NCBI GenBank assembly: GCA_003280605.1
Contig: QCEM01000007.1
Location: 1 to 64,000, forward strand
Length of the DNA: 64,000 nucleotides
Direction of reading: 5' to 3'
DNA from: SAR116 cluster bacterium AG-355-O21
GTDB taxonomy: Bacteria > Pseudomonadota > Alphaproteobacteria > Thalassobaculales > Thalassobaculaceae
The notes beneath the pieces are model-generated. The model did no database searches, had not been told where the DNA came from, and saw nothing but the letters and a program-made list of their open reading frames with translations. Shown here in pieces: positions 7,562 to 16,526 of the stretch (position 1 is its first letter; every line of letters starts with the position of its first letter). The translations under genes were made by a program, and so were the position numbers.

Positions 7562-9919
7562 ATGGCGCCCGACGACGCAGCTTCGCTATTCTCTGTTGAT
7601 AAATATGGTATTGGGCAATCGGTTAGCCGAATGGAAGACCCGACGTTGCTGACCGGAAAAGGCCGCTACACCGATGACATTAACTCGCCAGGCCAAGCCC
7701 ATGGAGTGATGGTGCGCAGTCAAATCGCCCATGGCGTCATCAACAGCATTGATCTGGACGGCGCCCGCGAGATGCCAGGTGTGCTTGCCGTCTACACCAT
7801 TGAAGATATGGACGCCGCCGGTTACCGCAACTTGCAGTGCGGGGCGGTAGCTACCAATCGCGACGGCACGCCGATGCACAAACCATCGCGGCCAACGCTG
7901 GCCCGTGGCCGGGTTCGTCATGTGGGTGATCCAATCGCCTTTGTGGTCGCGGAAACCCGCGTCCAAGCGCGCGATGCAGCGGAAGCTATCTATGTCGATA
8001 TCACGCAATTGGCAGCGGTCACTGACCCGCTTGCCGCCGTAGCTCCGGACGCCGAGCAAATTTGGCCGGAGGCGGCCAATAACATCGCCCTCGACTTCCA
8101 TTTCGGCGATGCCGATGCGGTTGCCAAAGCGTTCACCGACGCAGCCCATGTGACCCGACTTGAGCTGGTCAACAACCGCGTCGTGGTCAGCGCCATGGAA
8201 CCGCGTGTGGCGGTGGTTGAATTTGATGCGGCCGCTGAAAAGTGGACAGTACATGCAGGCTGCCAAGGCGTCTTCGGGCTGCATAACGGCCTTGCAGCAT
8301 TGATGAATGTTGCCCCCGAACAAGTTCGTGTCCTGACCGGAAATGTTGGCGGCTCATTTGGAATGAAGGGCGCACCTTACCCGGAATATGCACCGATGAT
8401 GCATGCTGCCCGCCACCTTGGCCGGGCCATCAAATGGCGCGACGAACGCTCCGAAAGCTTTCTTTCTGACCATCAAGGCCGGGCCAGTCACGCGGCCGTC
8501 GAGCTGGCGCTTGATCACGATGGCCGCTTCCGCGCCGTGCGTGTCGTCACCCATGCCGACATGGGTGCTTATCTGACCGCCGTCGCCGTCAATCCGCAAA
8601 CCGGCAACATGGTGAAAAATATCACCAGCTTGTATCAAATTCCCCTGCTGGAGGTGATCACCAAATGTGTTTTCACGACCACAACGCCAACAGGTCCATA
8701 TCGCGGCGCCGGGCGACCGGAAGCAAACTATTACATGGAACGCTTGATTGACACGGCGGCACGCGAGATGGGGCTTGACCGGATTGAGCTGCGCCGACTG
8801 AACGCAATTCCGCCATCGGCGATCCCGTACAACGCCGTCTCCGGGATGGTTTACGATAGCGGTGATTTTCCGGCCATCATCGAGCGCACTTTGAAGGCTG
8901 CCGACTGGGACGGCTATGCCGAGCGGGCCGCTGAAAGCGCCGCTAAGGGATTGCTGCGCGGCCGCGGATTTTGTTCATATCTGGAAGTCACAGGGCCACC
9001 GGCAACCGAGATGGGTGGGATCCGCTTTGACAACGACGGCGGGGTTACCATCGTCACCGGCACCCTCGACTACGGGCAAGGCCATTTGACCTCGTTTGCA
9101 CAAATTTTGTCGAACCGTTTGGCGATCCCATTGGACCGTGTGCGACTGCTTCAGGGAGATAGCGACGAACTGATTGCCGGCGGCGGCACCGGTGGTTCCA
9201 AATCGGCCATCAGCAGCGGCAATGCCATTGACGAGGCAGCCATTGCCGTCATCGAAAAAGGCCGCCAAGCGGCTGCCCATGTGCTGGAAGCCGCCAGCGC
9301 TGACATTGAGTTTAGCAATGGGCAGTTTGAAATCGCCGGCACCGACCGGCGGATCGCCCTGCTTGACCTGGCAAGCGAATTACGCCGGGGCGCGGCCCTG
9401 CCGGCCGACGTGCCGGATAGCTTGGATGTTGAACTCACCAATGAAGCAGGACCCTCGGCATTTCCCAATGGCGCGCATGTCGCCGAGGTCGAGATTGATC
9501 CTGATACCGGCGTGGTCAGTATTGCCAAATACACGGCGGTTGATGATTTTGGCGTCATCCTCAATCCGATGATTGTTGAGGGACAAGTCCATGGCGGCGT
9601 TGCCCAAGGCCTCGGACAAGCGCTGATGGAACAGGTTGTCTTTGATGATCAAGGCCAGCCGTTGACAGGCTCGTATATGGATTATGCGATGCCGCGTGCA
9701 GATCTTATGCCGCCGATTGACTTAAGCTTTCACTCGGTGCCGGCAACCAGCAATAAGCTCGGCGTTAAAGGCTGCGGCGAAGCAGGCTGCTCGGGGTCCA
9801 TTGGCTCGGTGATGAATGCCATTGTTGACGCCCTTGCTGAGCACGGCATTGAGCACATCGACATGCCGGCAACACCGGAACGGGTGTGGCAAGCTTTGCA
9901 AAATAGCAAACAAGCATGA
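7562..9919 (+). CDS. Molybdenum hydroxylase large subunit (CoxL/xanthine dehydrogenase family)
   Basis: 785 residues, the usual length for a stand-alone large (MoCo) subunit: N-terminal a/b-hammerhead domain ([32 protein letters not shown]) followed by two MoCo-binding domains ([22 protein letters not shown]). The active-site loop is PYRGAGR (residues 379-385), which is the form II type, not the AYRCSFR loop of true aerobic CO dehydrogenase, so CO oxidation is unlikely. The catalytic Glu is in GVKGCGEAG (about residue 740). Neither the FAD (medium) nor the 2Fe-2S (small) subunit is adjacent, which is unusual for this family. The substrate is likely an aldehyde or N-heterocycle; unproven. Confidence 0.87.
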   Translation: MAPDDAASLFSVDKYGIGQSVSRMEDPTLLTGKGRYTDDINSPGQAHGVMVRSQIAHGVINSIDLDGAREMPGVLAVYTIEDMDAAGYRNLQCGAVATNRDGTPMHKPSRPTLARGRVRHVGDPIAFVVAETRVQARDAAEAIYVDITQLAAVTDPLAAVAPDAEQIWPEAANNIALDFHFGDADAVAKAFTDAAHVTRLELVNNRVVVSAMEPRVAVVEFDAAAEKWTVHAGCQGVFGLHNGLAALMNVAPEQVRVLTGNVGGSFGMKGAPYPEYAPMMHAARHLGRAIKWRDERSESFLSDHQGRASHAAVELALDHDGRFRAVRVVTHADMGAYLTAVAVNPQTGNMVKNITSLYQIPLLEVITKCVFTTTTPTGPYRGAGRPEANYYMERLIDTAAREMGLDRIELRRLNAIPPSAIPYNAVSGMVYDSGDFPAIIERTLKAADWDGYAERAAESAAKGLLRGRGFCSYLEVTGPPATEMGGIRFDNDGGVTIVTGTLDYGQGHLTSFAQILSNRLAIPLDRVRLLQGDSDELIAGGGTGGSKSAISSGNAIDEAAIAVIEKGRQAAAHVLEAASADIEFSNGQFEIAGTDRRIALLDLASELRRGAALPADVPDSLDVELTNEAGPSAFPNGAHVAEVEIDPDTGVVSIAKYTAVDDFGVILNPMIVEGQVHGGVAQGLGQALMEQVVFDDQGQPLTGSYMDYAMPRADLMPPIDLSFHSVPATSNKLGVKGCGEAGCSGSIGSVMNAIVDALAEHGIEHIDMPATPERVWQALQNSKQA

Positions 9920-9971
9920 CGACAACTCGTTGATTGTTTATATTACTTCCAACGAGGCAAGGAGAGGCGTG

Positions 9972-10925
9972 ATGAACAATCAAATTAGAGATGTTGAAAT
10001 TGTCGAAGTCGGCACCCGTGACGGGTTGCAAAACGCCAAAGGCGTGATGTCAACCGCAGCAAAAAAAGCCTGGGTTGACCAGGCTGTGGCAGCAGGTTTC
10101 CCAGAGCTGGAAGTGTGCTCATTTGTGTCCCCAAAATTAATGCCGGCGATGCATGATTCCCCGGAAATCACCGATTATGCGGTTGCCATTGACGGCTTAA
10201 CGGTGTCGGTCTTAGCGCCCAATCTGCGCGGCGCGCAAAACGCTGCGGCACATCGTCCCGACAAAATCGTCATGCCGATCTCGGTCAGCCGCAGTCACTG
10301 CCTCTCGAATATTCGAAAAACCCCCGAAGAAGCAGTTGAAGATCTCCGTGCCATTGCTGAATTTCGTGCCGGCCTGCCGGCCGATGATCAATTCATTCTG
10401 GAAGTTGGCCTGTCAACCGCCTTTGGGTGCACGATGGAGGGTCAAGTGAGCGATGATGACATCATCCGTTTGGGGCTGATGTGTTTGGAAGCCGGTGCTG
10501 ATGAAGTGGCACCATCGGATACGGTTGGCTATGCCAATCCGGCGCAGGTGACGCGTGTTTACAAACGCTGTTTTGAAGAATTTGGCGTCAAACAAACCGG
10601 CGGGGCGCATTTCCACAATACCCGCGGCCTTGGTATTGCCAATTGTCTGGCCGCCTTTGAGGTTGGTATCAAATCATTTGATACCTCGCTGGCCGGCCTC
10701 GGCGGTTGCCCGTTTGCACCTGGTGCGAGCGGCAATGTGGTGACCGAAGACCTGGTCTTTATGTTTGAAGCCATGGGCGTGCGGACAGGCATCGATATTG
10801 ATGCCATGATGGCCTGCCGGCCGATCATCGCCGAGGCCCTGCCGGAAGACATGCTCTATGGCCATCTCTACGAAGCTGGCCTTCCAAAGGGGCATGACGG
10901 TGGATTGGTTGCCGCAGCTGAATAA
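9972..10925 (+). CDS. mvaB: Hydroxymethylglutaryl-CoA lyase
   Basis: 317 residues, a DRE-TIM metallolyase. The N-terminus VEIVEVGTRDGLQNAKG carries the catalytic Arg-Asp pair, HFHNTRGLGIAN supplies metal-binding His residues, and GLGGCPFAPGASGNVVTED is the HMG-CoA lyase signature with its active-site Cys. It cleaves HMG-CoA to acetoacetate and acetyl-CoA, the last step of leucine and some acyclic-terpenoid catabolism. I start it at the ATG at 9972, preceded by AAGGAGAGG, instead of the longer open frame from 9816. It lies 52 bases after the molybdenum hydroxylase, same strand. A related specificity (another 3-hydroxy-3-methyl acyl-CoA) cannot be excluded given the odd neighbours. Confidence 0.9.
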   Translation: MNNQIRDVEIVEVGTRDGLQNAKGVMSTAAKKAWVDQAVAAGFPELEVCSFVSPKLMPAMHDSPEITDYAVAIDGLTVSVLAPNLRGAQNAAAHRPDKIVMPISVSRSHCLSNIRKTPEEAVEDLRAIAEFRAGLPADDQFILEVGLSTAFGCTMEGQVSDDDIIRLGLMCLEAGADEVAPSDTVGYANPAQVTRVYKRCFEEFGVKQTGGAHFHNTRGLGIANCLAAFEVGIKSFDTSLAGLGGCPFAPGASGNVVTEDLVFMFEAMGVRTGIDIDAMMACRPIIAEALPEDMLYGHLYEAGLPKGHDGGLVAAAE

Positions 10926-10933
10926 CCATTTGA

Positions 10934-10961
10934 ACCGCGCGGCGCTCTGTGACCGCGCGGT
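10934..10961 (+). terminator. Strong GC hairpin after mvaB (possible terminator)
   Basis: ACCGCGCGG (10934-10942) pairs perfectly with CCGCGCGGT (10953-10961) around a 10-base loop. It sits 9 bases after the mvaB stop and 24 bases before the DUF2062 start. There is no U tract, so it may be a pause, an mRNA-stabilising 3' end or a factor-dependent terminator. Confidence 0.4.
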
Positions 10962-10985
10962 CGCAACTTCCATTTAGGATCAAAG

Positions 10986-11546
10986 GTGCAGCGTCGCATG
11001 TCTCCAATTAGCCGACTGCTGCGTTATAAGTTGATCGTGCCGATTCTTCGGGGTCGGCGCAAGGCGCAGTCGACGGCCCGCGGGGCCGCCGTTGGCCTGG
11101 CCGTCTGCATGACCCCTACCGTTGGCGTGCAAATGATTGCGGTGACAGCCATTTGGCTGATGCTAAAAGCCTTGAAGCCAAGCTGGGGATTTAATTTATT
11201 TGTTGCCTGCGCCTGGACTTGGGTGTCCAATGTGATCACCATCGGCCCGTTTTACTATGTGTTTTTGATCACCGGTCAATTCATGCTTGGCGGCTGGGAC
11301 GCAACCACAGGCTTTGCAAATTTTAAAGATGACCTGGCGCGGGTGCTGGCAATTGAGACAGAGGGCATCGAATGGCTATGGATCTATTCCTTCGAGTTTT
11401 TTAATTTATGGGGTGTTCCAATGTTCATCGGCTCGGTGCCATGGGCCATCCTGGCCGCCTGGCTCGGGTACTATGGCAGTCTGCGTTTTCTGGAAAAATT
11501 CAGGTCTACGCAGCGCCACAAACTGGTGAAAGACACCGAGACTTAA
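10986..11546 (+). CDS. DUF2062 domain membrane protein
   Basis: 186 residues matching the DUF2062 family: a basic N-terminus (RLLRYKLIVPILRGRRKAQS) then the conserved stretch ARGAAVGLAVCMTPTVGVQM and hydrophobic segments around residues 35-55, 65-95 and 125-155. The family is found widely in alphaproteobacteria; its function is not established. A GTG start at 10986 has AGGA seven bases upstream; the ATG at 10998 is the alternative and would remove four residues. It is a housekeeping-style gene set between mvaB and an enoyl-CoA hydratase, with a hairpin on its upstream side, so it need not share their pathway. Confidence 0.75.
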   Translation: MQRRMSPISRLLRYKLIVPILRGRRKAQSTARGAAVGLAVCMTPTVGVQMIAVTAIWLMLKALKPSWGFNLFVACAWTWVSNVITIGPFYYVFLITGQFMLGGWDATTGFANFKDDLARVLAIETEGIEWLWIYSFEFFNLWGVPMFIGSVPWAILAAWLGYYGSLRFLEKFRSTQRHKLVKDTET

Positions 11547-11651
11547 CACATCTGCGGCCATCAGCCATTGCCTGCCGGACTGTTTTGGTCGCAGACTTGT
11601 CATTGGGCGGCCGTCACCGGCGCTGCCGCGATAACAAAATAAGGGGGCCAC

Positions 11652-12461
11652 ATGACCGATCGCTATGCCGCCTACACGCGCCTAGACATCGATTATCCAG
11701 CTGAACGTGTCCTGCGCATCACCTTTAACAGACCGGAAACCTATAACTCGGTTGACCAAGAAACCCATGGCCAACTCACCCATATTTGGCGCGACATCGA
11801 TGCTGATCCAGACATTGCGGTGGTGATCGTGACAGGCGCTGGAAAGGCGTTCTCGGCAGGTGGCGATTTTGAGATGATCGAAAATATCATCGCCAATGAA
11901 ACCGACCGATTGAACACTTGGAAAGAAGCACGCGACCTGGTCTACAACGTTATCAATTGTAACAAGCCGATCGTTTCCGCAATCAACGGCGTCGCTGTTG
12001 GTGCCGGGCTGGTGGTTGGTATTTTAGCGGATATCTCGATCGCCGGAAAATCTGCGAAAATCGTCGATGGCCATACCCGACTTGGCGTCGCTGCAGGTGA
12101 TGTTGCCTGTGTGATCTGGCCGCTGTTATGCGGCATGGCAAAAGCTAAATATTATCTCATGACCTGTAAGCCTGTCTCCGGGCCGGAGGCCGAACGCATT
12201 GGCTTGGTGTCTCTATGTGTCGACGATCAGGAACTGCAAACAGTTGCCCTTGAAACCGCCGTTGAGCTTGCCAATGGTGCCCAAAGTGCAATTCGTTGGA
12301 CAAAATATGCCCTCAACAACTGGCTGCGCCAAGCAGGTCCGATTTTTGATACCTCGACAGCGCTGGAAATCCTCGGTTTTACCGGCGATGAAGCACGCGA
12401 AGGATTAGCTGCACATCGTGAAAAACGGCCGCCGAATTTCCCCAAAGGCAGTCCGGTCTAA
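11652..12461 (+). CDS. Enoyl-CoA hydratase/isomerase family protein
   Basis: 269 residues, crotonase fold. The oxyanion-hole motif AGKAFSAGGDFEMI and the second block NGVAVGAGLVVGILADISIA are clear, followed by DGHTRLGVAAGDVACVIWP. The usual catalytic Glu positions are not both evident: the second-block segment reads HTRLGVAAGD where classical hydratases show a P-E pair, so the exact reaction (hydration, isomerisation or other CoA-ester chemistry) is open. The C-terminus EAREGLAAHREKRPPNF is typical. ddaH begins 16 bases downstream on the same strand, so ECH-ddaH-leuCDB likely form one transcript. Confidence 0.85.
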   Translation: MTDRYAAYTRLDIDYPAERVLRITFNRPETYNSVDQETHGQLTHIWRDIDADPDIAVVIVTGAGKAFSAGGDFEMIENIIANETDRLNTWKEARDLVYNVINCNKPIVSAINGVAVGAGLVVGILADISIAGKSAKIVDGHTRLGVAAGDVACVIWPLLCGMAKAKYYLMTCKPVSGPEAERIGLVSLCVDDQELQTVALETAVELANGAQSAIRWTKYALNNWLRQAGPIFDTSTALEILGFTGDEAREGLAAHREKRPPNFPKGSPV

Positions 12462-12477
12462 CCAACGGAGTACGTCA

Positions 12478-13284
12478 ATGCTCGGTGTCCAGGCCTATCA
12501 GTTTAACCATGCTTTAACCCGCAGCCCGGCCAAATCGGTGATTGACGGGCTACGGGCAGGTGACGGTCCCAACCCTGTTTTCAGCCATTTTCAGAGCCAA
12601 CACCAGGCCTATCAAAAAGCCCTTGAAGACGCCGGCTTGATGGTGAATTGCCTCGCCGCAGATGAAGACTTTCCAGATTCCGTGTTTGTCGAAGACCCGG
12701 CCCTATGCATCGGCGGCAGCGTCATCTTGCTGAGCCCCGGCGCGCCATCACGGTATGGTGAAGCTGGCCGCCTGGCAGCGCATGGGCAGAGGTATTTTGA
12801 CACCCTGATTGATCTGCGGCCGCGCCTTGCCGCTGGCGGGCGCATTGACGGCGGCGATATCTTGCTGACCGGTCGGGAAGCCTTGATCGGTTTATCGGTC
12901 CGCACCAACCAGGCCGGATTTGATGCTTTGGCCGCGGTTTTGCAGGATTTTTCGATTATCGCCCGACCGCTTGAGACCCCTGCCGACATTCTGCATTTCA
13001 AAAGTGACTGCGGGCTGCTTGATGCCGAGACCATCTTTTGCACCGAACAATTGGCCAAAAGCGATTGTTTCAAGGGTTACCGCGTGATCACGGCGCCGGC
13101 CGGCGATGAGCCGGCGGCAAATTTGATCCGGGTAAACGATTGGGTGTTGTTAGCCCATGGCCATCCACGATCTGCAGAATTATTGGACTACCACGATTAT
13201 CAGGTTAAGCTGCTCGACATCAGTGAGGCGGCGAAGATTGATGGCGGCCTTTCCTGCATGTCACTGCGATATCATCGCCAATAA
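12478..13284 (+). CDS. ddaH: Dimethylarginine dimethylaminohydrolase
   Basis: 268 residues, guanidino-modifying enzyme fold. It matches bacterial DDAH along its length: FPDSVFVEDPALCIGG (residues 65-80), GRIDGGDILLTG, the catalytic His in LHFKSDCG (H173) and the nucleophile Cys in IDGGLSCMSLRY (C260). DDAH hydrolyses N-omega-methylated arginines to citrulline and (di)methylamine. The ATG at 12478 follows ACGGAG; the longer frame from 12418 would overlap the upstream gene. Its location between an enoyl-CoA hydratase and a leuCDB-like set is unusual, and suggests either a shared transcript by chance or a related amidino substrate. Related arginine deiminases are longer, so DDAH is preferred. 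Confidence 0.88.
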   Translation: MLGVQAYQFNHALTRSPAKSVIDGLRAGDGPNPVFSHFQSQHQAYQKALEDAGLMVNCLAADEDFPDSVFVEDPALCIGGSVILLSPGAPSRYGEAGRLAAHGQRYFDTLIDLRPRLAAGGRIDGGDILLTGREALIGLSVRTNQAGFDALAAVLQDFSIIARPLETPADILHFKSDCGLLDAETIFCTEQLAKSDCFKGYRVITAPAGDEPAANLIRVNDWVLLAHGHPRSAELLDYHDYQVKLLDISEAAKIDGGLSCMSLRYHRQ

Positions 13285-13340
13285 AATCAACGCGCTGTTT
13301 CAGCTGCACCAACAGGTAAAATTTGTAACGGGAGGGTTCC

Positions 13341-14744
13341 ATGGATGCACCACGGACGCTAGTCGATAAAATTTGGGATCAACATGTGATTGCCGACCTT
13401 GGCGATGGCGTAGATCTGCTGCATGTTGACCGGCATTTGCTGCATGACTTAAGCGGCGCACGGGCGCTCGCGGAGGTGCGTGACAAGGGCCATAAAGTCC
13501 ATAGCCCGCAATTAACCATCTCAACCCCCGATCACACCATTTCAACAGCGACCGGGCGGCGCGAAGATTCCACCGAAAATAGCCGCAAGCTGGCAACCTT
13601 GCTGCGCACCCAATCAGATGTGCATGGGATCGCACATTTCCCTGTCGGCGATCCACGCCAGGGGATCGTGCATGTGGTTGGCCCGGAGCTTGGCTTTACC
13701 CTGCCAGGCTGCCTGCTGGTATGCGGTGACAGCCACACCAGCACTCATGGGGCCCTTGGGGCGTTGGCTTGGGGCATCGGCTCGAGCGAGGTTGTGCACG
13801 TGCTGGCAACGCAAACAGTCCGCCAACGGCGGCCCAAGCGGATGCGGATAAACGTCAATGGTAATCTTGGTCCAGGGGTGACCGCCAAAGATTTGATTTT
13901 GCATATTATCGGCCGCTTAGGAGTCGATGCCGGCACTGGTTACGCTGTTGAATATGCCGGTAACACCATTACCGGACTGAGCATCGAAGAACGGATGACG
14001 ATTTGTAATCTATCGATCGAATTTGGTGCCCGCATGGGGCTGATCGCACCTGATGCTACCACCCTCGCCTATCTTCAGGGTAAAGCCTTTGCACCAAAAG
14101 CTGCCGACTGGGACGCAGCGACCGCTGCCTGGGCAGAATTGGCCACTGACCCTGATGCTGTGTTTGATCACGAAGAGCAGATCAACGCCGCAGATATCGC
14201 CCCACAAATCACCTGGGGAACCAGCCCTGAGCATACTGTGGCTATTGATCAAAAAATCCCTGCGTTGGCGCAAATCGTCGATCCGATCAAACGCTCGCTT
14301 GCCGAAGCTGCGCTCAGCTATCAAGGCTTAAGCGCCGGAAGCAGCATTGCCGGCACGCCTGTCGACTGGGTATTTGTTGGCAGTTGCACCAATGGTCGGT
14401 TAAGCGATCTGGAAGCTGCCGCTGAAATTGCCAAGGGCCGGCAGGTCGCAAAAGGTGTGACGGCACGCATCGTGCCTGGCTCCATGGCGGTGAAAAAAGC
14501 TGCCGAAGAAAAAGGCTTGGATCGCATTTTCACTGCTGCCGGCTTTGAGTGGCGGGAGCCAGGCTGCGCCCAATGTGTTTCCACCAATGGTGAATATGTG
14601 CCACCCGGTGCCCGCTGCGTGTCCACCTCAAACCGGAATTTTGTGGGCCGCCAAGGCCCCGGCGCACGGACCCATTTAGCCAGTCCTGCAATGGCTGCCG
14701 CCGCCGCCATCGCCGGACACATCACTGATTCCCGCAAAATCTAA
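13341..14744 (+). CDS. leuC: 3-isopropylmalate dehydratase large subunit (LeuC-like)
   Basis: 467 residues, aconitase superfamily. N-terminal TLVDKIWDQHVIADLGDG and HVDRHLLHDLS are LeuC-like. The 4Fe-4S ligands are the Cys in FVGSCTNGR and the pair in EPGCAQCVSTNGE; canonical LeuC reads GCSMCLxMN, so the residues around the last two ligands differ, while the tail (CVSTSNRNFVGRQGPGARTH) is standard. With LeuD it should isomerise a 2-alkylmalate to a 3-alkylmalate. The gene opens a tight leuC-leuD-leuB run with GGGAGGG at its start; no leader peptide or attenuator is visible in the 56-base gap, and leuA is absent. It could be a paralogue serving a catabolic branched acid rather than leucine synthesis. 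Confidence 0.85.
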   Translation: MDAPRTLVDKIWDQHVIADLGDGVDLLHVDRHLLHDLSGARALAEVRDKGHKVHSPQLTISTPDHTISTATGRREDSTENSRKLATLLRTQSDVHGIAHFPVGDPRQGIVHVVGPELGFTLPGCLLVCGDSHTSTHGALGALAWGIGSSEVVHVLATQTVRQRRPKRMRINVNGNLGPGVTAKDLILHIIGRLGVDAGTGYAVEYAGNTITGLSIEERMTICNLSIEFGARMGLIAPDATTLAYLQGKAFAPKAADWDAATAAWAELATDPDAVFDHEEQINAADIAPQITWGTSPEHTVAIDQKIPALAQIVDPIKRSLAEAALSYQGLSAGSSIAGTPVDWVFVGSCTNGRLSDLEAAAEIAKGRQVAKGVTARIVPGSMAVKKAAEEKGLDRIFTAAGFEWREPGCAQCVSTNGEYVPPGARCVSTSNRNFVGRQGPGARTHLASPAMAAAAAIAGHITDSRKI

Positions 14745-14762
14745 TCGCCAGGACCCAAAGCA

Positions 14763-15410
14763 ATGGAAAAACTTCAACAAATTGATGGTGTCGCGGCGCC
14801 CCTGATGCGGGCCAATATCGACACCGATATTATCACCCCCGGAAAACGCATTGCGACCACAGAACGCGAGAAAATGGGAGAGATCGCGTTCGAGCCGTTG
14901 CGCTTTAACGACGATGGCAGCGAAAACCCTGATTTCGTCCTCAATCAGGACCGTTATCGGGATGCACAGGTGCTTATTACCGGCCCAAACTTTGGCTGCG
15001 GCAGTTCCCGAGAAACCGCTGTCTGGGCCTTGCGTGGTTTGGGCATTCGCTGCGTCATCGGTGAAAGCTTTGGTGATATTTTTTATAATAATTGCTTTCA
15101 GAATTCGGTTTTGCCGGTCCGGTTGAGCGCTGAGGAAATTGCTGAGCTGGCCACGGAAGTCGGCCCGGACCGTAATAACTTGAGCGTGCAAATCGATGTT
15201 GCCGCCAAGACCATCACGGCACCGTCCGGGCGGGTGATGCATTTTGAGCTTGCGCCAGACCGCCAGCAGGCTTTGCTGCAAGGCCTCGATGATATTGCGC
15301 AAACCTTGCAGCATGCTGAGGCAATCGCCAAATTCCAAGCCAATGATCGCACGTCTCGGTCGTGGATACATGCCACCCCGTGGCAGTCAAACCCGTCTGC
15401 GGAGGCGTGA
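14763..15410 (+). CDS. leuD: 3-isopropylmalate dehydratase small subunit (LeuD-like)
   Basis: 215 residues, the swivelling domain that completes the LeuC active site. Core motifs: ANIDTDIITPGKRI (residues about 18-31), NFGCGSSRETAVWAL and GDIFYNNCFQNSVLPV. The segment GKRIATTEREKMGEIAF differs from typical LeuD (ARFLKTIKRTGLG), and this loop is near the substrate side chain, consistent with a paralogous specificity. The gene begins 18 bases after leuC and stops three bases before the leuB ATG, so the three are translated as a unit. Family is firm; whether isopropylmalate is the real substrate is not. Confidence 0.85.
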   Translation: MEKLQQIDGVAAPLMRANIDTDIITPGKRIATTEREKMGEIAFEPLRFNDDGSENPDFVLNQDRYRDAQVLITGPNFGCGSSRETAVWALRGLGIRCVIGESFGDIFYNNCFQNSVLPVRLSAEEIAELATEVGPDRNNLSVQIDVAAKTITAPSGRVMHFELAPDRQQALLQGLDDIAQTLQHAEAIAKFQANDRTSRSWIHATPWQSNPSAEA

Positions 15411-15413
15411 GCG

Positions 15414-16526
15414 ATGAGTAGCAGCAACACAAAATCTGTCGTCATCCTGCCAGGTGACGGCATTGGCCCGGAAGTTATCGCCCAGGCCCGCCGAGTCCTT
15501 GCCTGGGCCAGTGATCAAAGCAGTGTTGCCCTCAGCTTAAGCGACCGCCATTACGGCTTAGAGAGCTATCAGCGCAGCGGCGAAGTGCTCACCGCGGAAA
15601 CCTTAGCCGATGTGCTGGCCGCCGACGCGGTGCTGTTCGGCGCCTCAGGTACCAATGATCACAATGACATTCCGCGAGACGTCAAACGCCGCGGCAGCTT
15701 GCTGCGTATGCGCAAAGAAATGGATGTTTTTGCCAACCTCAGACCTGTGCGCATGCCTGATGCCTTGCTTGATGTCTCGCCGTTGGCGGGCGGCCGCGCC
15801 CGCGGCATTGATCTGATCTTCGTGCGTGAATTGACCAGCGGACTGTACTTCGGGCAACCAAAGTTAATCGAAGATTTACCCGATGGCAGCCAACGCGGTG
15901 TTGATACGCAAAGCTATACAACCCCGGAAATTGCCCGAGTGGCCGAGTTTGCCTTGGAACTGGCCCGCAGCCGTAGCGGTAAGCTGCACTCGGTTGATAA
16001 ATCTAATGTCATGGAGTCCGGCCGACTTTGGCGACAAGTGGTCACCGATGTGCATCGCAACGGACATGACGATATCGCCCTCAACCATATCCTCGGCGAT
16101 AATTGCGGCATGCAATTGGTCATCAATCCTGGGCAATTTGATGTCATCCTGGCCGACAACATGTTTGGTGATATCCTCTCGGATGTGGCCGGTGGGGTTC
16201 TTGGCTCGCTTGGCATGTTGCCGTCGGCATCGCTCTCCGCAGCTGATGCTAGCGGTCGACGGAAATCATTTTTTGAACCGGTGCACGGCAGCGCCCCGGA
16301 CATTGCCGGGAAAGGTATTGCCAATCCCTTGGCGGCGATCCAGTCGGTTGCAATGATGTTGCGGTTGGTCTTGGACGCCCCGGAACTGGCCGACCGTGTT
16401 GACGGCGCCATCGATCAGGTTTTGGCGCGCGGCGTGCGAACCGCCGATATCGCTGTCCCCGGCAGCATCCCTGCCACTACGGTTGAGGTTGGTGATGCGG
16501 TGCTGGCGGCCTTGACCAAAGACTAA
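15414..16526 (+). CDS. leuB: 3-isopropylmalate dehydrogenase-like (LeuB family)
   Basis: 370 residues, NAD-dependent beta-decarboxylating dehydrogenase: VVILPGDGIGPEVI at the N-terminus, ELTSGLYFG, DKSNVMES, ADNMFGDILSD and HGSAPDIAGKGIANP. In the substrate-binding helix GSLLRMRKEMDVFANLRP, the Leu-Leu pair that holds the isopropyl group in classical LeuB is kept, while the Glu that normally precedes it is replaced by Arg. DKSN-V likewise fits a hydrophobic side chain. So it oxidises an isopropylmalate-like 3-alkylmalate to a 2-oxoacid. It ends overlapping the convergent rraA-like gene by four bases. A divergent paralogue is as likely as the biosynthetic enzyme, since leuA is missing. Confidence 0.85.
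   Translation: MSSSNTKSVVILPGDGIGPEVIAQARRVLAWASDQSSVALSLSDRHYGLESYQRSGEVLTAETLADVLAADAVLFGASGTNDHNDIPRDVKRRGSLLRMRKEMDVFANLRPVRMPDALLDVSPLAGGRARGIDLIFVRELTSGLYFGQPKLIEDLPDGSQRGVDTQSYTTPEIARVAEFALELARSRSGKLHSVDKSNVMESGRLWRQVVTDVHRNGHDDIALNHILGDNCGMQLVINPGQFDVILADNMFGDILSDVAGGVLGSLGMLPSASLSAADASGRRKSFFEPVHGSAPDIAGKGIANPLAAIQSVAMMLRLVLDAPELADRVDGAIDQVLARGVRTADIAVPGSIPATTVEVGDAVLAALTKD

Noticed and set aside
7586-8323. 245-residue minus-strand frame opposite the molybdenum hydroxylase
   Set aside because: Entirely antisense to a well-supported gene; composition is that of a shadow frame.
7562-9919. Aerobic CO dehydrogenase (CoxL) annotation
   Set aside because: The active loop is PYRGAGR, the form II pattern, and coxM/coxS are absent, so CO oxidation is not supported.
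13285-13340. Leucine leader peptide/attenuator before leuC
   Set aside because: The 56-base gap contains no Leu-codon-rich small frame and no terminator hairpin.
14676-15371. 231-residue minus-strand frame opposite leuD
   Set aside because: Antisense to a conserved gene with no recognisable domains.
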